A DNA stretch of 64,000 bases from positions 1 through 64,000 of the IMG/VR virus record IMGVR_UViG_3300022744_000028. One strand, written 5' to 3'. Source of the stretch: a virus. Of this stretch, positions 1 to 8,098 are shown piece by piece; the stretch's first letter is position 1, and each line of letters opens with the position of its first letter. The notes under the pieces were generated by a model. That model was given only the letters and a program-made list of their open reading frames with translations, ran no database searches and was not told the DNA's origin. A program made the position numbers and the translations under genes.

Positions 1-478
1 CTATGCGGTAGAGGTGTTCTCCGCCAAACGTCCACAGCTCTGGGTGATCTAGACTCGACTTAAAGAATTTCTCCAAGCTGCTCTGCCCATACAATCTACT
101 AAAGAAGAATAGGTTGTATGTTGGAAGATGTGGTGATATTAATGGCCAGACATTGCTGTAATAATTTACAGTCTCATGCAACGCTGTGCGAACATTATTT
201 ACAGACTTGAATGCCCTGAACTTCTTCAGCGTGTATTGTGCTGTATAACATCTCAATACTCCCTCTCCAAAGCTACTGCCATTCATAGTAAAGAATTGCA
301 TCGGCTCACCCTTATAGCATAGCACGTTACACATTGTGTATTTTTCAGCTGGACCTATCTTCAGTCCAGAGTATGACTTATCTTCTTGTGCTGTTGCTCT
401 CTGAATGTAACTCCACGTCTCGTTGGGTTCATCAGCAAACACGTGTGTGAAATCGCCACGCTCTACTTCGATAATCAT
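1..478 (-). CDS. Hypothetical protein, 3' end cut off by the window edge
   Basis: The first 159 residues are visible; the gene continues beyond base 1. Its ATG overlaps the stop of the radical SAM gene in an ATGA junction (475-478), so the two are translationally coupled. The protein begins MIIEVERGDFTHVF and is rich in aromatic residues, with no signal peptide and no motif I recognise. Placement after a radical SAM protein and beside glycosyl- and sulfotransferase-like genes suggests a role in the same modification island, but that is context only. Confidence 0.6.
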   Translation of the reverse strand, partial: MIIEVERGDFTHVFADEPNETWSYIQRATAQEDKSYSGLKIGPAEKYTMCNVLCYKGEPMQFFTMNGSSFGEGVLRCYTAQYTLKKFRAFKSVNNVRTALHETVNYYSNVWPLISPHLPTYNLFFFSRLYGQSSLEKFFKSSLDHPELWTFGGEHLYRI

Positions 479-1512
479 AGATCGCTCTTCATCCAATCAG
501 CATAATTCTTTTGTGGAATAGTTACGCCATCCACCATCCAAAAATGCATTATTTTTCCACTACAAGATTTATAGCAAGGGGCATTTGTTACATCTTCTGG
601 CCTGTCCCATGCCTGCTTGATACCATGGAACAACGGCGTATCGATCGCGTCCTTAATGCCAATACTATCTAGATTTGGCGTGTGGATCTTATCAACAGCT
701 GCCTTGAATGCAGGTTTCGTCTCATATCCTGATCCATACCAGCAGCACGGATGTACACGTCCTCGTGCATCTATGTAAATCTCTTTTCTCTTTTCAGCAG
801 CACAAATAGGCTTATCCAAATTCACCAGCAAATCGCTGACATTAAATTCAGGCGACGTTGTTGGGTATATTTGCTTCATCGTTCCCGTCTTCTGATCTTT
901 GTATGGGAATGGCTTCATTTTATGTTCGAACCGTGAGCTAATCTTAACAGCAAATTTATAGAACCCCATAGTCTTGGCCAGCTCCTCTGCCTCCTCGACC
1001 TGATGTTCGTTATGCATGAATGGAATGAATGCCCACACTACCTGCGCGCCAGTAGATATTGCAGCCTTTGCATTCTTCATTACGTTAGAGAAATTGACAT
1101 CAGCTCTGTATATGTGGTTTGTATCTTCCATTCCGTCGATGTGGAAGATGATGTAGCTGTTCGGTCTGTCTATGTAGAATTTGCCTAACTGCTTCCAGAA
1201 CGTCGTTGTTCTTATTCCACCATTGGTGTCGAACGTAAGTCCTATATTTGGATTGCATTCGATGATATATTCATGTATGCGTATACAATCCTTAGCCACA
1301 GCAGGATCGCCAAAGTTTCCGCAGAATTTAATTTTCTTCAACCCTGCAATAAAGGTAGTATCAAAATATCGCTTGAACTGCTCCAAAGTTATTTCAGCAG
1401 GGTTGTCTTCGACCGTAGAATTGTTGGTGCGCGAGCATTGAGGACACCGAGCGTTACATTTATTAGTAAGCTCGACGTGCATCGATTCAATTCCATCACG
1501 ATAAATATACAT
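475..1512 (-). CDS. Radical SAM protein with SPASM-like C-terminus
   Basis: 345 residues. The iron-sulfur motif CNARCPQC (CxxxCxxC, residues 19-26) is the radical SAM signature that binds the 4Fe-4S cluster and cleaves S-adenosylmethionine. A glycine-rich GNFGDP motif follows near residue 65. A C-terminal cysteine group (CAAEKRK, HPCCWYG, CYKSC) looks like a SPASM or twitch domain carrying extra clusters. The family includes peptide- and carbohydrate-modifying enzymes; the substrate here is unknown. It is too long and too cysteine-rich at the C-terminus to be QueE. A GAGGA ribosome site lies just before ATG 1512. It is divergent from the glycosyltransferase at 1535, leaving a 22 bp gap. Confidence 0.85.
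   Translation of the reverse strand: MYIYRDGIESMHVELTNKCNARCPQCSRTNNSTVEDNPAEITLEQFKRYFDTTFIAGLKKIKFCGNFGDPAVAKDCIRIHEYIIECNPNIGLTFDTNGGIRTTTFWKQLGKFYIDRPNSYIIFHIDGMEDTNHIYRADVNFSNVMKNAKAAISTGAQVVWAFIPFMHNEHQVEEAEELAKTMGFYKFAVKISSRFEHKMKPFPYKDQKTGTMKQIYPTTSPEFNVSDLLVNLDKPICAAEKRKEIYIDARGRVHPCCWYGSGYETKPAFKAAVDKIHTPNLDSIGIKDAIDTPLFHGIKQAWDRPEDVTNAPCYKSCSGKIMHFWMVDGVTIPQKNYADWMKSDL
1500..1507 (+). promoter_or_regulatory. Candidate T4-type late promoter GATAAATA
   Basis: GATAAATA matches the T4 late -10 box TATAAATA at seven of eight positions and lies 27 bp before the start of the plus-strand glycosyltransferase gene. It sits inside the first codons of the divergent radical SAM gene. T4 late promoters need no -35 box. 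A single short match could be chance. Confidence 0.35.
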
Positions 1513-1534
1513 ACGTTCCTCAACACATTATAAT

Positions 1535-2209
1535 ATGAAAAATTGTTATGTCTGCCTGAAGTGGGGCCAGAAGTATTCGGCCGATTACGTCAATAAACTA
1601 GCATCGATGATTCGTCGATGGGGCAATCCACATACCCCTATTTATTGCTACACGGATGATCCAACTGGTATCGACCAATCGATTCACATCCTTCCAATTG
1701 AACCAGAATATGACTACGAAAAGTGGTGGTTCAAGATACCACTGCTCAATCATCCAACATTAAAGCAGTTCGATACTAAGATTCTATTTGACTTGGATGT
1801 GGTTATTCATGGCGACATTGAGCGTTTGTTTGAAAAGGCATCCGACAATCTGACAATCTGCATGGCTTATTGGAAGGACCCATCGATACTCAAAGACATA
1901 CAAGAGCGCAATACGATGTACAACTCTAGTGTGATGATATGGAAAGATGCATCATACATATACGAATACTTCATCCAAGACCCAGAAAAATACATGGCTG
2001 TGTATAAGGGAGTCGACAGGTTTCTTTGGCATGAGGGCATCAAGGTCGACACACTTCCAATGGGAATAGTATACTCATATCGCAAGGGTGCAAATTTGTG
2101 TGACCAAGTTCAAGCCAAGTACCGACCAACATATGATGTTTGTTTATTTCATGGCCAAACGAAACAGGTCGATGTAGTGGATGAGTGGGTGGTGAAGCTA
2201 TGGCAATAA
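1535..2209 (+). CDS. Glycosyltransferase-like protein (GT-A fold, DxD motif)
   Basis: 224 residues. The segment ILFDLDVVIHGDIERLF (around residues 87-103) carries the DxD nucleotide-sugar/metal motif in the form seen in GT8-like enzymes. The N-terminus (NCYVCLKWGQKYSADYVNKL) is also typical of small phage glycosyltransferases. It would transfer a sugar from a nucleotide-sugar donor; the acceptor (fibre, surface glycan or DNA) is unknown. It is first of four plus-strand genes, with its end overlapping the APS-kinase-like gene. It resembles the protein at 3238-3936 in layout, so the two may be distant paralogues. Confidence 0.75.
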   Translation: MKNCYVCLKWGQKYSADYVNKLASMIRRWGNPHTPIYCYTDDPTGIDQSIHILPIEPEYDYEKWWFKIPLLNHPTLKQFDTKILFDLDVVIHGDIERLFEKASDNLTICMAYWKDPSILKDIQERNTMYNSSVMIWKDASYIYEYFIQDPEKYMAVYKGVDRFLWHEGIKVDTLPMGIVYSYRKGANLCDQVQAKYRPTYDVCLFHGQTKQVDVVDEWVVKLWQ

Positions 2210-2622
2210 AAATATTGATTATGGGTCTTCCTGGAGCTGGAAAAACTACACTAGCCGCGGCATTGAACGAGCAATTGTGTGACCATAGGTATACTACCAC
2301 GTGGTTGAATGCTGACATCATACGCAAGCAATATGATGATTGGGATTTCAGCGATGAAGGCCGCATAAGACAGTCGGTCCGTATGCATAACCTAGCTGAG
2401 CAAGCAATTACTGATTACGTGATTGCTGACTTTGTGGCAGCGCTGCCAATCCAAAGAGATAATTTCAAGGCCGACTACACAGTATGGGTCGACACAATTG
2501 ACCAGAGCATACACGAAGATACTAACAAAGCATTCGTTAAGCCGAAGGCAGTCGATTTCCATATCACTGAGAAAAATGCCGTGCATTGGGCTCAGTATAT
2601 TTTTAACCACATCATGGAGTAA
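2200..2622 (+). CDS. cysC: Adenylylsulfate (APS) kinase-like protein
   Basis: 140 residues from ATG 2200; an in-frame GTG at 2185 is a poorer start because GGTGAAG just before 2200 is a good ribosome site. The P-loop GLPGAGKTT is followed by LNADIIRKQ and FSDEGRIRQSVRM, matching the APS-kinase pattern GDNxR ... FSxxDRxENIRR. This family phosphorylates APS to PAPS, the sulfate donor. The RDxKGLYxKAR segment of cellular enzymes is replaced by shorter sequence, so activity is not assured. The neighbouring sulfotransferase strongly supports a PAPS role. The start overlaps the previous gene by 10 bp. Confidence 0.75.
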   Translation: MAIKILIMGLPGAGKTTLAAALNEQLCDHRYTTTWLNADIIRKQYDDWDFSDEGRIRQSVRMHNLAEQAITDYVIADFVAALPIQRDNFKADYTVWVDTIDQSIHEDTNKAFVKPKAVDFHITEKNAVHWAQYIFNHIME

Positions 2623-2627
2623 GAACA

Positions 2628-3236
2628 ATGTCAGTACTATCGCTCGGCATACTATATGTACACATTCCAAAGACTGGCGGAAGTAGCGTCGCTCAGTGGA
2701 TGATTAAGAATACACCAGTAACCGAACACTTTAAGATGAACCATCCGAATATTGGCACGCTTAGAGCGTCATGTGATGGCCGTGTTGATCATGCATTTAC
2801 AGTAGTGCGTAATCCTTGGGCAAGAGCAGTTAGCTTTTACACATACCACAAAAAACGCTTCGAGACGGGCATATCGACGGTTGACGGCTACACTGATTTT
2901 CCTTCATTCGATGACTTCATATTCAACTACATCGATGGAGACCTAAACGACAAATCGTATGCTGTGAATGGACGACAAGTCAATCTAGATTATTGGTTTA
3001 GAATGTCAACACCACAAGTAGACTGGATAGACGATTCTGTCGATACGATACTGAGGACTGAAAGCTTGGATAGTGATTTTAAAACTGTCCAAGATATGTT
3101 TGGTTGCTATGCTCCATTGGGTATGGTCAGACAGTCATCCACCGACGACTACAAAACATACTATACAACCGATACGAAAAACAAAGTTACAACGTACTAC
3201 CAAAAAGACATAGACACATTTAAATATACATTTTAA
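2628..3236 (+). CDS. Sulfotransferase family protein
   Basis: 202 residues. The N-terminal YVHIPKTGGSSVAQW (residues about 10-24) is the 5'-phosphosulfate binding loop of the Sulfotransfer_2 class. VRNPWARAVSFYTYH (about residues 61-75) is the 3'-phosphate binding motif. It would move a sulfate group from PAPS to a sugar hydroxyl or tyrosine. It follows the APS-kinase-like gene by five bases, so donor synthesis and transfer are encoded together. There is no signal peptide or membrane anchor, so a cytoplasmic acceptor is likely. The acceptor is unknown; fibre protein or a nucleotide-linked glycan are possible. Confidence 0.82.
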   Translation: MSVLSLGILYVHIPKTGGSSVAQWMIKNTPVTEHFKMNHPNIGTLRASCDGRVDHAFTVVRNPWARAVSFYTYHKKRFETGISTVDGYTDFPSFDDFIFNYIDGDLNDKSYAVNGRQVNLDYWFRMSTPQVDWIDDSVDTILRTESLDSDFKTVQDMFGCYAPLGMVRQSSTDDYKTYYTTDTKNKVTTYYQKDIDTFKYTF

Positions 3237-3237
3237 T

Positions 3238-3936
3238 ATGACGCCGATGTATGTAATCTGCACTGGACCAAACTATACCCCAGAGCATGTAAGAAGATTT
3301 GAGCGACAGCTCAAAGATCACGTCAATATTGATTTCAAAATACACTGCTATACTTCATACGACAGGTCATCATATGATGCGTCGATCGAAGTAATACCTA
3401 TCGAAAATGATGATGGGAGACGTCAGTGGTATAAGATGGATGTGTTTAGGATGGCACCAAAAGGCGATGTCGTCTTTGTATCAGATATAGACTGGACGTT
3501 CGTTGGTGATGTAACTGATATATTCAATCAGGAAGTAAAATCAAACGAGTTGATAGCTCCATATCGCTGGTGGACTCGCTATAAAGGAAAAGGCTTTACC
3601 ATTAACGGTGGCCTCTATAAGTTCATCGGGGGCGATCATCAATATGTCCCTGATACGTTTTACGATCGTCCGCAATACTGGATGCAGCATTATATTCTCG
3701 ACCGACGATTGGCGCATCCCCCTGTTAACGGCGAGCAAAATTTCGTAGACGAAACGATTAGAAAGAATACTGGTATATTAAAGTACTTCGAGCCCCGAGA
3801 TGCAATAGGCAGAATGCCCAGCGATCACCAACATGCCGTTGAATATAATGAATTGTATTTACTGAACTATGGTCACGACTACTTTCATGTAGGTGAATTC
3901 AACGATCGCATTAGAATGATTCAGAGTGTTTTGTAA
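3238..3936 (+). CDS. Glycosyltransferase-like protein with DxD-type motif
   Basis: 232 residues. VVFVSDIDWTFVGDVTDIF (around residues 79-97) resembles the metal-binding strand of GT-A enzymes, with DIDW in the DxD position. INGGLYKFIGG lies where such enzymes bind the acceptor. It starts two bases after the sulfotransferase stop, which places it in the same transcript. Its end overlaps the convergent QueC-like gene by 16 bp. The sugar donor and acceptor are unknown. Similar in plan to the product of 1535-2209 but clearly divergent. Confidence 0.6.
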   Translation: MTPMYVICTGPNYTPEHVRRFERQLKDHVNIDFKIHCYTSYDRSSYDASIEVIPIENDDGRRQWYKMDVFRMAPKGDVVFVSDIDWTFVGDVTDIFNQEVKSNELIAPYRWWTRYKGKGFTINGGLYKFIGGDHQYVPDTFYDRPQYWMQHYILDRRLAHPPVNGEQNFVDETIRKNTGILKYFEPRDAIGRMPSDHQHAVEYNELYLLNYGHDYFHVGEFNDRIRMIQSVL

Positions 3937-4529
3937 GTAGTGGGGTCTAGCTTATCAGCTGTTTCAAATGCTAGTTTGCGTTCCTTACAGTTGGTGCACG
4001 TACCACAATGTGTTGGTATGTTCTTGGCGCACGAACGTGTGAGTGGAATCCACTTCTCATACCCCAACTGGTAATAAAGATCGACGATTTGCGCCTTAGA
4101 CATATTCAAGAAGGGCATTGATACTAATCCTAGTTCTGCGACCTTATCCAACACTGCTTTCTTGTGTTCTGGATCTGCTAGTCTCCCATATACAACCTCA
4201 TTGATACCAAGATACAGCACGTCGATGTCCGGTACTAGCTTGATTGCAGTATGATATGTGTCTTCTCGTAGTCTGTTAACGTATACGGAATTTGTCGGCG
4301 ACTCAATGATAAAGTGGTTATCGAAATCCATTTCATCCGCCATCTGCTGAGCATAGTAGTGATAGTGCTTTACGCCATCGATGAATGGATCATCAAACGG
4401 TGTCTTTTGTGTAAATGCATACACATTGTCCTTGCCATATTTGTCAATGCACAACAGTAGCAATAGAGTCGACTCTAAACCACTTGACCAGAATACTCCG
4501 ACCTTTTTAGCGTCAATTAGATTGACCAT
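3921..4529 (-). CDS. queC: QueC-like PP-loop ATPase (7-cyano-7-deazaguanine synthase family)
   Basis: 202 residues from ATG 4529, which overlaps the end of the oxygenase-like gene. The PP-loop reads FWSSGLESTLLLL where QueC has SGGxDS. The C-terminal SCAKNIPTHCGTCTNCKER matches the QueC zinc site (SCx..CGxCxxCxxR). QueC converts 7-carboxy-7-deazaguanine to preQ0, used for queuosine or for phage DNA deazaguanine modification. No FolE, QueD, QueE or DNA transglycosylase gene is in this window, and the SSGLES loop is also like asparagine-synthetase-type PP-loops. The exact reaction is therefore uncertain. Confidence 0.7.
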   Translation of the reverse strand: MVNLIDAKKVGVFWSSGLESTLLLLLCIDKYGKDNVYAFTQKTPFDDPFIDGVKHYHYYAQQMADEMDFDNHFIIESPTNSVYVNRLREDTYHTAIKLVPDIDVLYLGINEVVYGRLADPEHKKAVLDKVAELGLVSMPFLNMSKAQIVDLYYQLGYEKWIPLTRSCAKNIPTHCGTCTNCKERKLAFETADKLDPTTYKTL

Positions 4530-5181
4530 TGTATGGGTCCTTACCAAATATTTCCCTTATACCGTTCGGATCGATGCCTAATTCATCTGCCATGTCTGTC
4601 CATAGCATGGGATGAATAATGTAAGCCCAGTTTAATCTATTGCAATTAGTATGGGCTGCGTGCCATAACGGAGCTCCCTCTACGACATCATAGTATCCTA
4701 CTTTACAGCTCCATCCCTTCTTATCGGGCATGATTACTAGCTCGCCAGTTTGAGGATGTATGTACCTAAAATCACCTTCGCCGGTTTCGCTATACGTAAA
4801 CAAGATATTATAACCAGGTGCATTTGCGTTGTTATGCCATCCGATATATCCACCAGGAGGGTAGTACATCTTCAAAGCATTACTACGGCTACCAGTAAAA
4901 CTCATCAGTGCTTTGTCAAGCTGCTGCACACGATTGAGGTATATGTTTGTATCATACACACCAACATCTTTGAAATCTGCACCATAACATTCTTCTGGAT
5001 ACCCAACATTGTCTGGCCTTGCCTTCATCAACTCAAGATACTCATTGCTAACAGCATACTGAGTATCTAAGTTCTTTGGCTTTGGAGTTATTGTGTCTTG
5101 TAGTGACTGGCTAAAGAACCAATCGCTAAAGTCATACAGCTGATCAGATAATTGTTTGGGAAGCTTGTTAGCGAATATCAT
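4513..5181 (-). CDS. Probable 2-oxoglutarate/Fe(II)-type oxygenase
   Basis: 222 residues. The middle of the protein reads GGYIGWHNNANAPGYNILFTY and later PLWHAAHTNCNRLNWAY. A WHxN pair followed by a distal histidine and arginine is what a jelly-roll 2OG-Fe(II) dioxygenase would show (HxD/N ... H ... R). I assign the fold from these motifs only. It would hydroxylate a protein, sugar or nucleotide. It sits between the QueC-like and glycosyltransferase-like genes, with a stop overlapping the former and a start four bases into the latter. Confidence 0.5.
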   Translation of the reverse strand: MIFANKLPKQLSDQLYDFSDWFFSQSLQDTITPKPKNLDTQYAVSNEYLELMKARPDNVGYPEECYGADFKDVGVYDTNIYLNRVQQLDKALMSFTGSRSNALKMYYPPGGYIGWHNNANAPGYNILFTYSETGEGDFRYIHPQTGELVIMPDKKGWSCKVGYYDVVEGAPLWHAAHTNCNRLNWAYIIHPMLWTDMADELGIDPNGIREIFGKDPYNGQSN

Positions 5182-5876
5182 AATTTAATAGTGTAGTGCT
5201 CAATAATCGGAGGTTTGCCGTTCAGTTCCTCTTTATGATACCCAGTTACGAAATTCCATCGAGCATCTTCTTCGAAGAATCCTAGCTTCAGTCCATGGTC
5301 TGTATGCTTGATAAGATAGAATAGGTAGAACTGATCCCACTCTTTCATTCTTGCTGGATATTCAGGATACGTCGCTGCAAATACATCCTGATATCTTGTG
5401 GTCGACCATAGTATCCACCACTGCTCCATAAACTTTATCGTCGAAGGCTTATTGTTATATACGAATACTCCGCCATGCCGAATGTATTCTGGATCTTCAA
5501 TGAAGCCTTTTCGGTTGGAGTTATATGGACGGATCTTAGTGAATATCAGATCATCGTCTTTTAGTTGGTCAAATATGTTAGCTATCTCTGGAGACACGAC
5601 CACAGTGTCTGCATCAAGATAAGCCGTAATCGTATATGGTGTCCTACTCAAGGCCCACAACTTAGCTCTACGGTCATTAGGAACGCCGTCTGTAACAACA
5701 TCAGTAAACGCATCGAGATCTGCACCATCTAGCAACTCTGCTGGCGCATATAGAGTTATATTAGCTGCAGGGAAATGCTCGCGTATGGACTCTGCTAGAA
5801 TGACAGCAGACAGTACATACTTCTTGTGTACAGACGCTATTACTACAAAGCCATTACTCGGCTGCTGGCTCTTCAT
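5178..5876 (-). CDS. Glycosyltransferase-like protein (GT8-like)
   Basis: 232 residues from ATG 5876; a GTG at 5891 is in frame, but GGTGAG lies well placed for 5876. FVVIASVHKKYVLSAVILAESIREHFP is the classic N-terminus of sugar-nucleotide glycosyltransferases of the GT8/glycogenin type. TITAYLDADTVVVSP supplies the DxD motif near residue 90. RHGGVFVYNN follows as acceptor-side glycine loop. It is downstream of the fibre genes and overlaps the hypothetical gene before it, so it may be transcribed with the fibres. Fibre or cell-surface glycosylation is an inference from position. Confidence 0.78.
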   Translation of the reverse strand: MKSQQPSNGFVVIASVHKKYVLSAVILAESIREHFPAANITLYAPAELLDGADLDAFTDVVTDGVPNDRRAKLWALSRTPYTITAYLDADTVVVSPEIANIFDQLKDDDLIFTKIRPYNSNRKGFIEDPEYIRHGGVFVYNNKPSTIKFMEQWWILWSTTRYQDVFAATYPEYPARMKEWDQFYLFYLIKHTDHGLKLGFFEEDARWNFVTGYHKEELNGKPPIIEHYTIKL

Positions 5877-6297
5877 CTGCAGGCTCACCACTCATCATTA
5901 TCAATGCTGCAACAATAGCAACAACTTCAACGGTCGTAGTTGCTTTGCGAATTTTTGCCTTCCATGCCTTGGACGCTGCTTGTACAAGTGGGTGCTCGAA
6001 TGCTTCGATCTTGGCGTTAAAGAGAACATTAGCACGCTTTTGCTCTGCTCTATCTGAACTTTGAGCGACATTCTTCTCACGTGCGACTGCCTGTTCGGCA
6101 CGGACGTTCTCTGTATTAGTTTCCGTATCTTCGTGCGAGCTGTGTTGTAGGAACACTTGGTAGTCTTCGTTGGATTCGTCTACAGGAAACGATACGACAT
6201 TGGAGCTCCCATCATCATACACGAAGCGAGCCATGATGCGATCTTTTGTCGAGACGTCCTGCCAAATTGGATTTTCAATTGCTTGTATTGTTTTCAT
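5854..6297 (-). CDS. Hypothetical protein with C-terminal hydrophobic stretch
   Basis: 147 residues. The middle third is charged and rich in E, Q, R and A (residues 60-105, coiled-coil-like). The segment VEVVAIVAALIMM near residues 122-134 is hydrophobic enough to be a membrane helix, followed by an acidic tail. It starts three bases after the fibre-like gene stop, in the position where many phages keep a fibre chaperone or accessory protein. No family recognised. Confidence 0.65.
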   Translation of the reverse strand: MKTIQAIENPIWQDVSTKDRIMARFVYDDGSSNVVSFPVDESNEDYQVFLQHSSHEDTETNTENVRAEQAVAREKNVAQSSDRAEQKRANVLFNAKIEAFEHPLVQAASKAWKAKIRKATTTVEVVAIVAALIMMSGEPADEEPAAE

Positions 6298-6300
6298 TTA

Positions 6301-7284
6301 TTAACTCCTGCGGACCCATAATGCAACGGAACCGACTGTCTCTGTTGTATTTCCTACTGTCAGGCCTGTGTAGTAACCTGTATAGTTGCCTGTATAATAC
6401 CCAGTATAATAACCAGTGTAGTAGCCAGTATAATCATTGTGCGAGCTACCATACCATGTACTGTATGTGCCAGAATACGTACCAGCATATGTACCGGTGT
6501 AGGATCCGGTATACGTGCCAGTATATGCGACGTTGCCTGCTGTTTGTTGAGTGTCGGTGTACGAACCGCCCATCTGAGCCCAGCTGCCGTAGCTAGGAGC
6601 TGTTGCTTGTATAGCGTATGTACCTCGCCCAGTGCTAATTATACGGTTACGCAGACGTTGAACCAACAGTTTGATTGTTGTTTGATCAATTTCGCGGAGT
6701 GAGCTGCTACTATTCCACTTGATTGGGTAAAGTGTAGTTGGCGTAGCCAAGTTCGTCAGCTGCCACACATACGTCGTTCCTACATTGGAACCAGTGTATG
6801 CATAGTCGTTGATACTGAACACTTGCGTCCACGTGGCTCCAGCTACATGGCTCGGAGTAGTGGAGCTGATGTAGTAAGAACCAAGTCCACCATTGGTCAT
6901 TGTTGTGATCGCCGGATCGATAATATACGTGTTGATATCATCATCAGACATTTCCTGCAAAGCAGACAAAGTTGTTGACCATCCAATAGGACGCGTGAAC
7001 GTCTCGCTTATCGTTCCGGTTAATTGTGCAACGGTAATTGTCGATGATGACAAATATCCGGCGGTACCATCATGTGTGCCTGGAGCCGATGTGCGGTACA
7101 CATCAACAAAGCTACCTATATTACTAGCGCCGCCTTGAGGGCTTACCAGGCTTCCAGTGCTGCTACTAGAAGCAAACTCCTTGAGCACATGAAAGCTAAT
7201 AGCATTGTATATGTCGGCGTTGGACATCTCCTTCAAGGAAATGCTACCCGCATCATATGCATCAATCTTTAACGGTCTACCCAT
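6301..7284 (-). CDS. Tail fibre-like structural protein with Y-T-G-x-Y repeats
   Basis: 327 residues. The N-terminus (MGRPLKIDAYDAGSISLKEM) and the recurrent SLREI/ALQEMS-type segments resemble cyanophage-style virion proteins with repeated small modules. Residues about 245-310 are a run of about 14 near-perfect YTG[TSNY]Y repeats broken by YSTWYGSSHND. The protein ends in a hydrophobic-charged tail, VGSVALWVRRS. Low cysteine, high T/S/G/Y content and location between other fibre-like genes and the glycosyltransferases support an exposed virion protein. The repeat block is an unusual tyrosine- and threonine-rich surface that could be a modification target. Confidence 0.65.
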   Translation of the reverse strand: MGRPLKIDAYDAGSISLKEMSNADIYNAISFHVLKEFASSSSTGSLVSPQGGASNIGSFVDVYRTSAPGTHDGTAGYLSSSTITVAQLTGTISETFTRPIGWSTTLSALQEMSDDDINTYIIDPAITTMTNGGLGSYYISSTTPSHVAGATWTQVFSINDYAYTGSNVGTTYVWQLTNLATPTTLYPIKWNSSSSLREIDQTTIKLLVQRLRNRIISTGRGTYAIQATAPSYGSWAQMGGSYTDTQQTAGNVAYTGTYTGSYTGTYAGTYSGTYSTWYGSSHNDYTGYYTGYYTGYYTGNYTGYYTGLTVGNTTETVGSVALWVRRS

Positions 7285-7294
7285 ATATCACCAA

Positions 7295-8098
7295 TTACAT
7301 TGAAAATAGCTGAGTGCCATTTACATCATATACTTTTAAAATAGTACGACCATCATAGGTCGATTTGAATGCAGCAACGTTTACACCATCAATACCAGTA
7401 TTGCCTACAGTAGTAATGCCACTGGCAGTGATGTATCCATTTACTTGAAGGTTAGCTGTCGCTATGACGAACTTAGTGCCGTCATATTGCATATATCGTG
7501 TTGCGGTGTTGCCGAAGTACAATATACCTTGAGTATTGTTTGCTGCGTTATATAATGTAACGTTAGCTGTAGCAACAACGTTACCATTTAATGTTGTTGT
7601 CGTGCCAACATACAACGCTTGAGAAACGTTAGCGCTTCCTGACACAGTTAATGCAGCATCAGCCGTTGCAGTGTTGATACCAACGCGGCCTGTAGATACG
7701 ACTGTAAGCGACGTGCCTTTGACATATAGATTGGAAGCGACGTTAGCAGTCGTTCCGTTGATTGTCAGGGTAGTAGTATTAGCAAGAGTAGCAGTTGCTT
7801 GTAGGTTAAGGTATGTGGTTGCAGCGCTTAGGTTGGCACCAGTAAAATGTGCGTTCGATGAAATGATGAGGTTGGCGGACGAAGTAACACCACCGCCTCT
7901 CAACTCTCCAACTGCAACCATCGTCTGAGCTGCAAAGATGCCATTAACGAAGGCGTTTGCGCTATTCTGTCCACCAACTGAGTTAGCTGCTGTCGTAAGG
8001 ACAACAGTAGACATAGCATCAGCGATCTGATTCGTTTTATCTACCCAAGACTGAAACGTGTCAGATGTTGGGTTTACGTTAGCTATTAGTAGAGGCAT
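7295..8098 (-). CDS. Tail fibre-like structural protein
   Basis: 267 residues. The N-terminus NVNPTSDTFQSWVDKTNQIADAMS matches the start of many T4-superfamily fibre proteins. The remainder is T-, N- and A-rich with short beta-repeat units (TANVASNLYVKG, ANVSQALYVGTT, TANVTLYN), suggesting a trimeric fibrous shaft. It ends in DGRTILKVYDVNGTQLFSM, a likely small tip. It overlaps the 72-residue coiled-coil gene upstream by 20 bp, and lies downstream of the baseplate operon as fibre genes do. Confidence 0.7.
   Translation of the reverse strand: MPLLIANVNPTSDTFQSWVDKTNQIADAMSTVVLTTAANSVGGQNSANAFVNGIFAAQTMVAVGELRGGGVTSSANLIISSNAHFTGANLSAATTYLNLQATATLANTTTLTINGTTANVASNLYVKGTSLTVVSTGRVGINTATADAALTVSGSANVSQALYVGTTTTLNGNVVATANVTLYNAANNTQGILYFGNTATRYMQYDGTKFVIATANLQVNGYITASGITTVGNTGIDGVNVAAFKSTYDGRTILKVYDVNGTQLFSM

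Noticed and set aside
2185-2199. GTG start for the APS-kinase-like gene
   Set aside because: ATG 2200 has a better ribosome site and overlaps the upstream gene more naturally.
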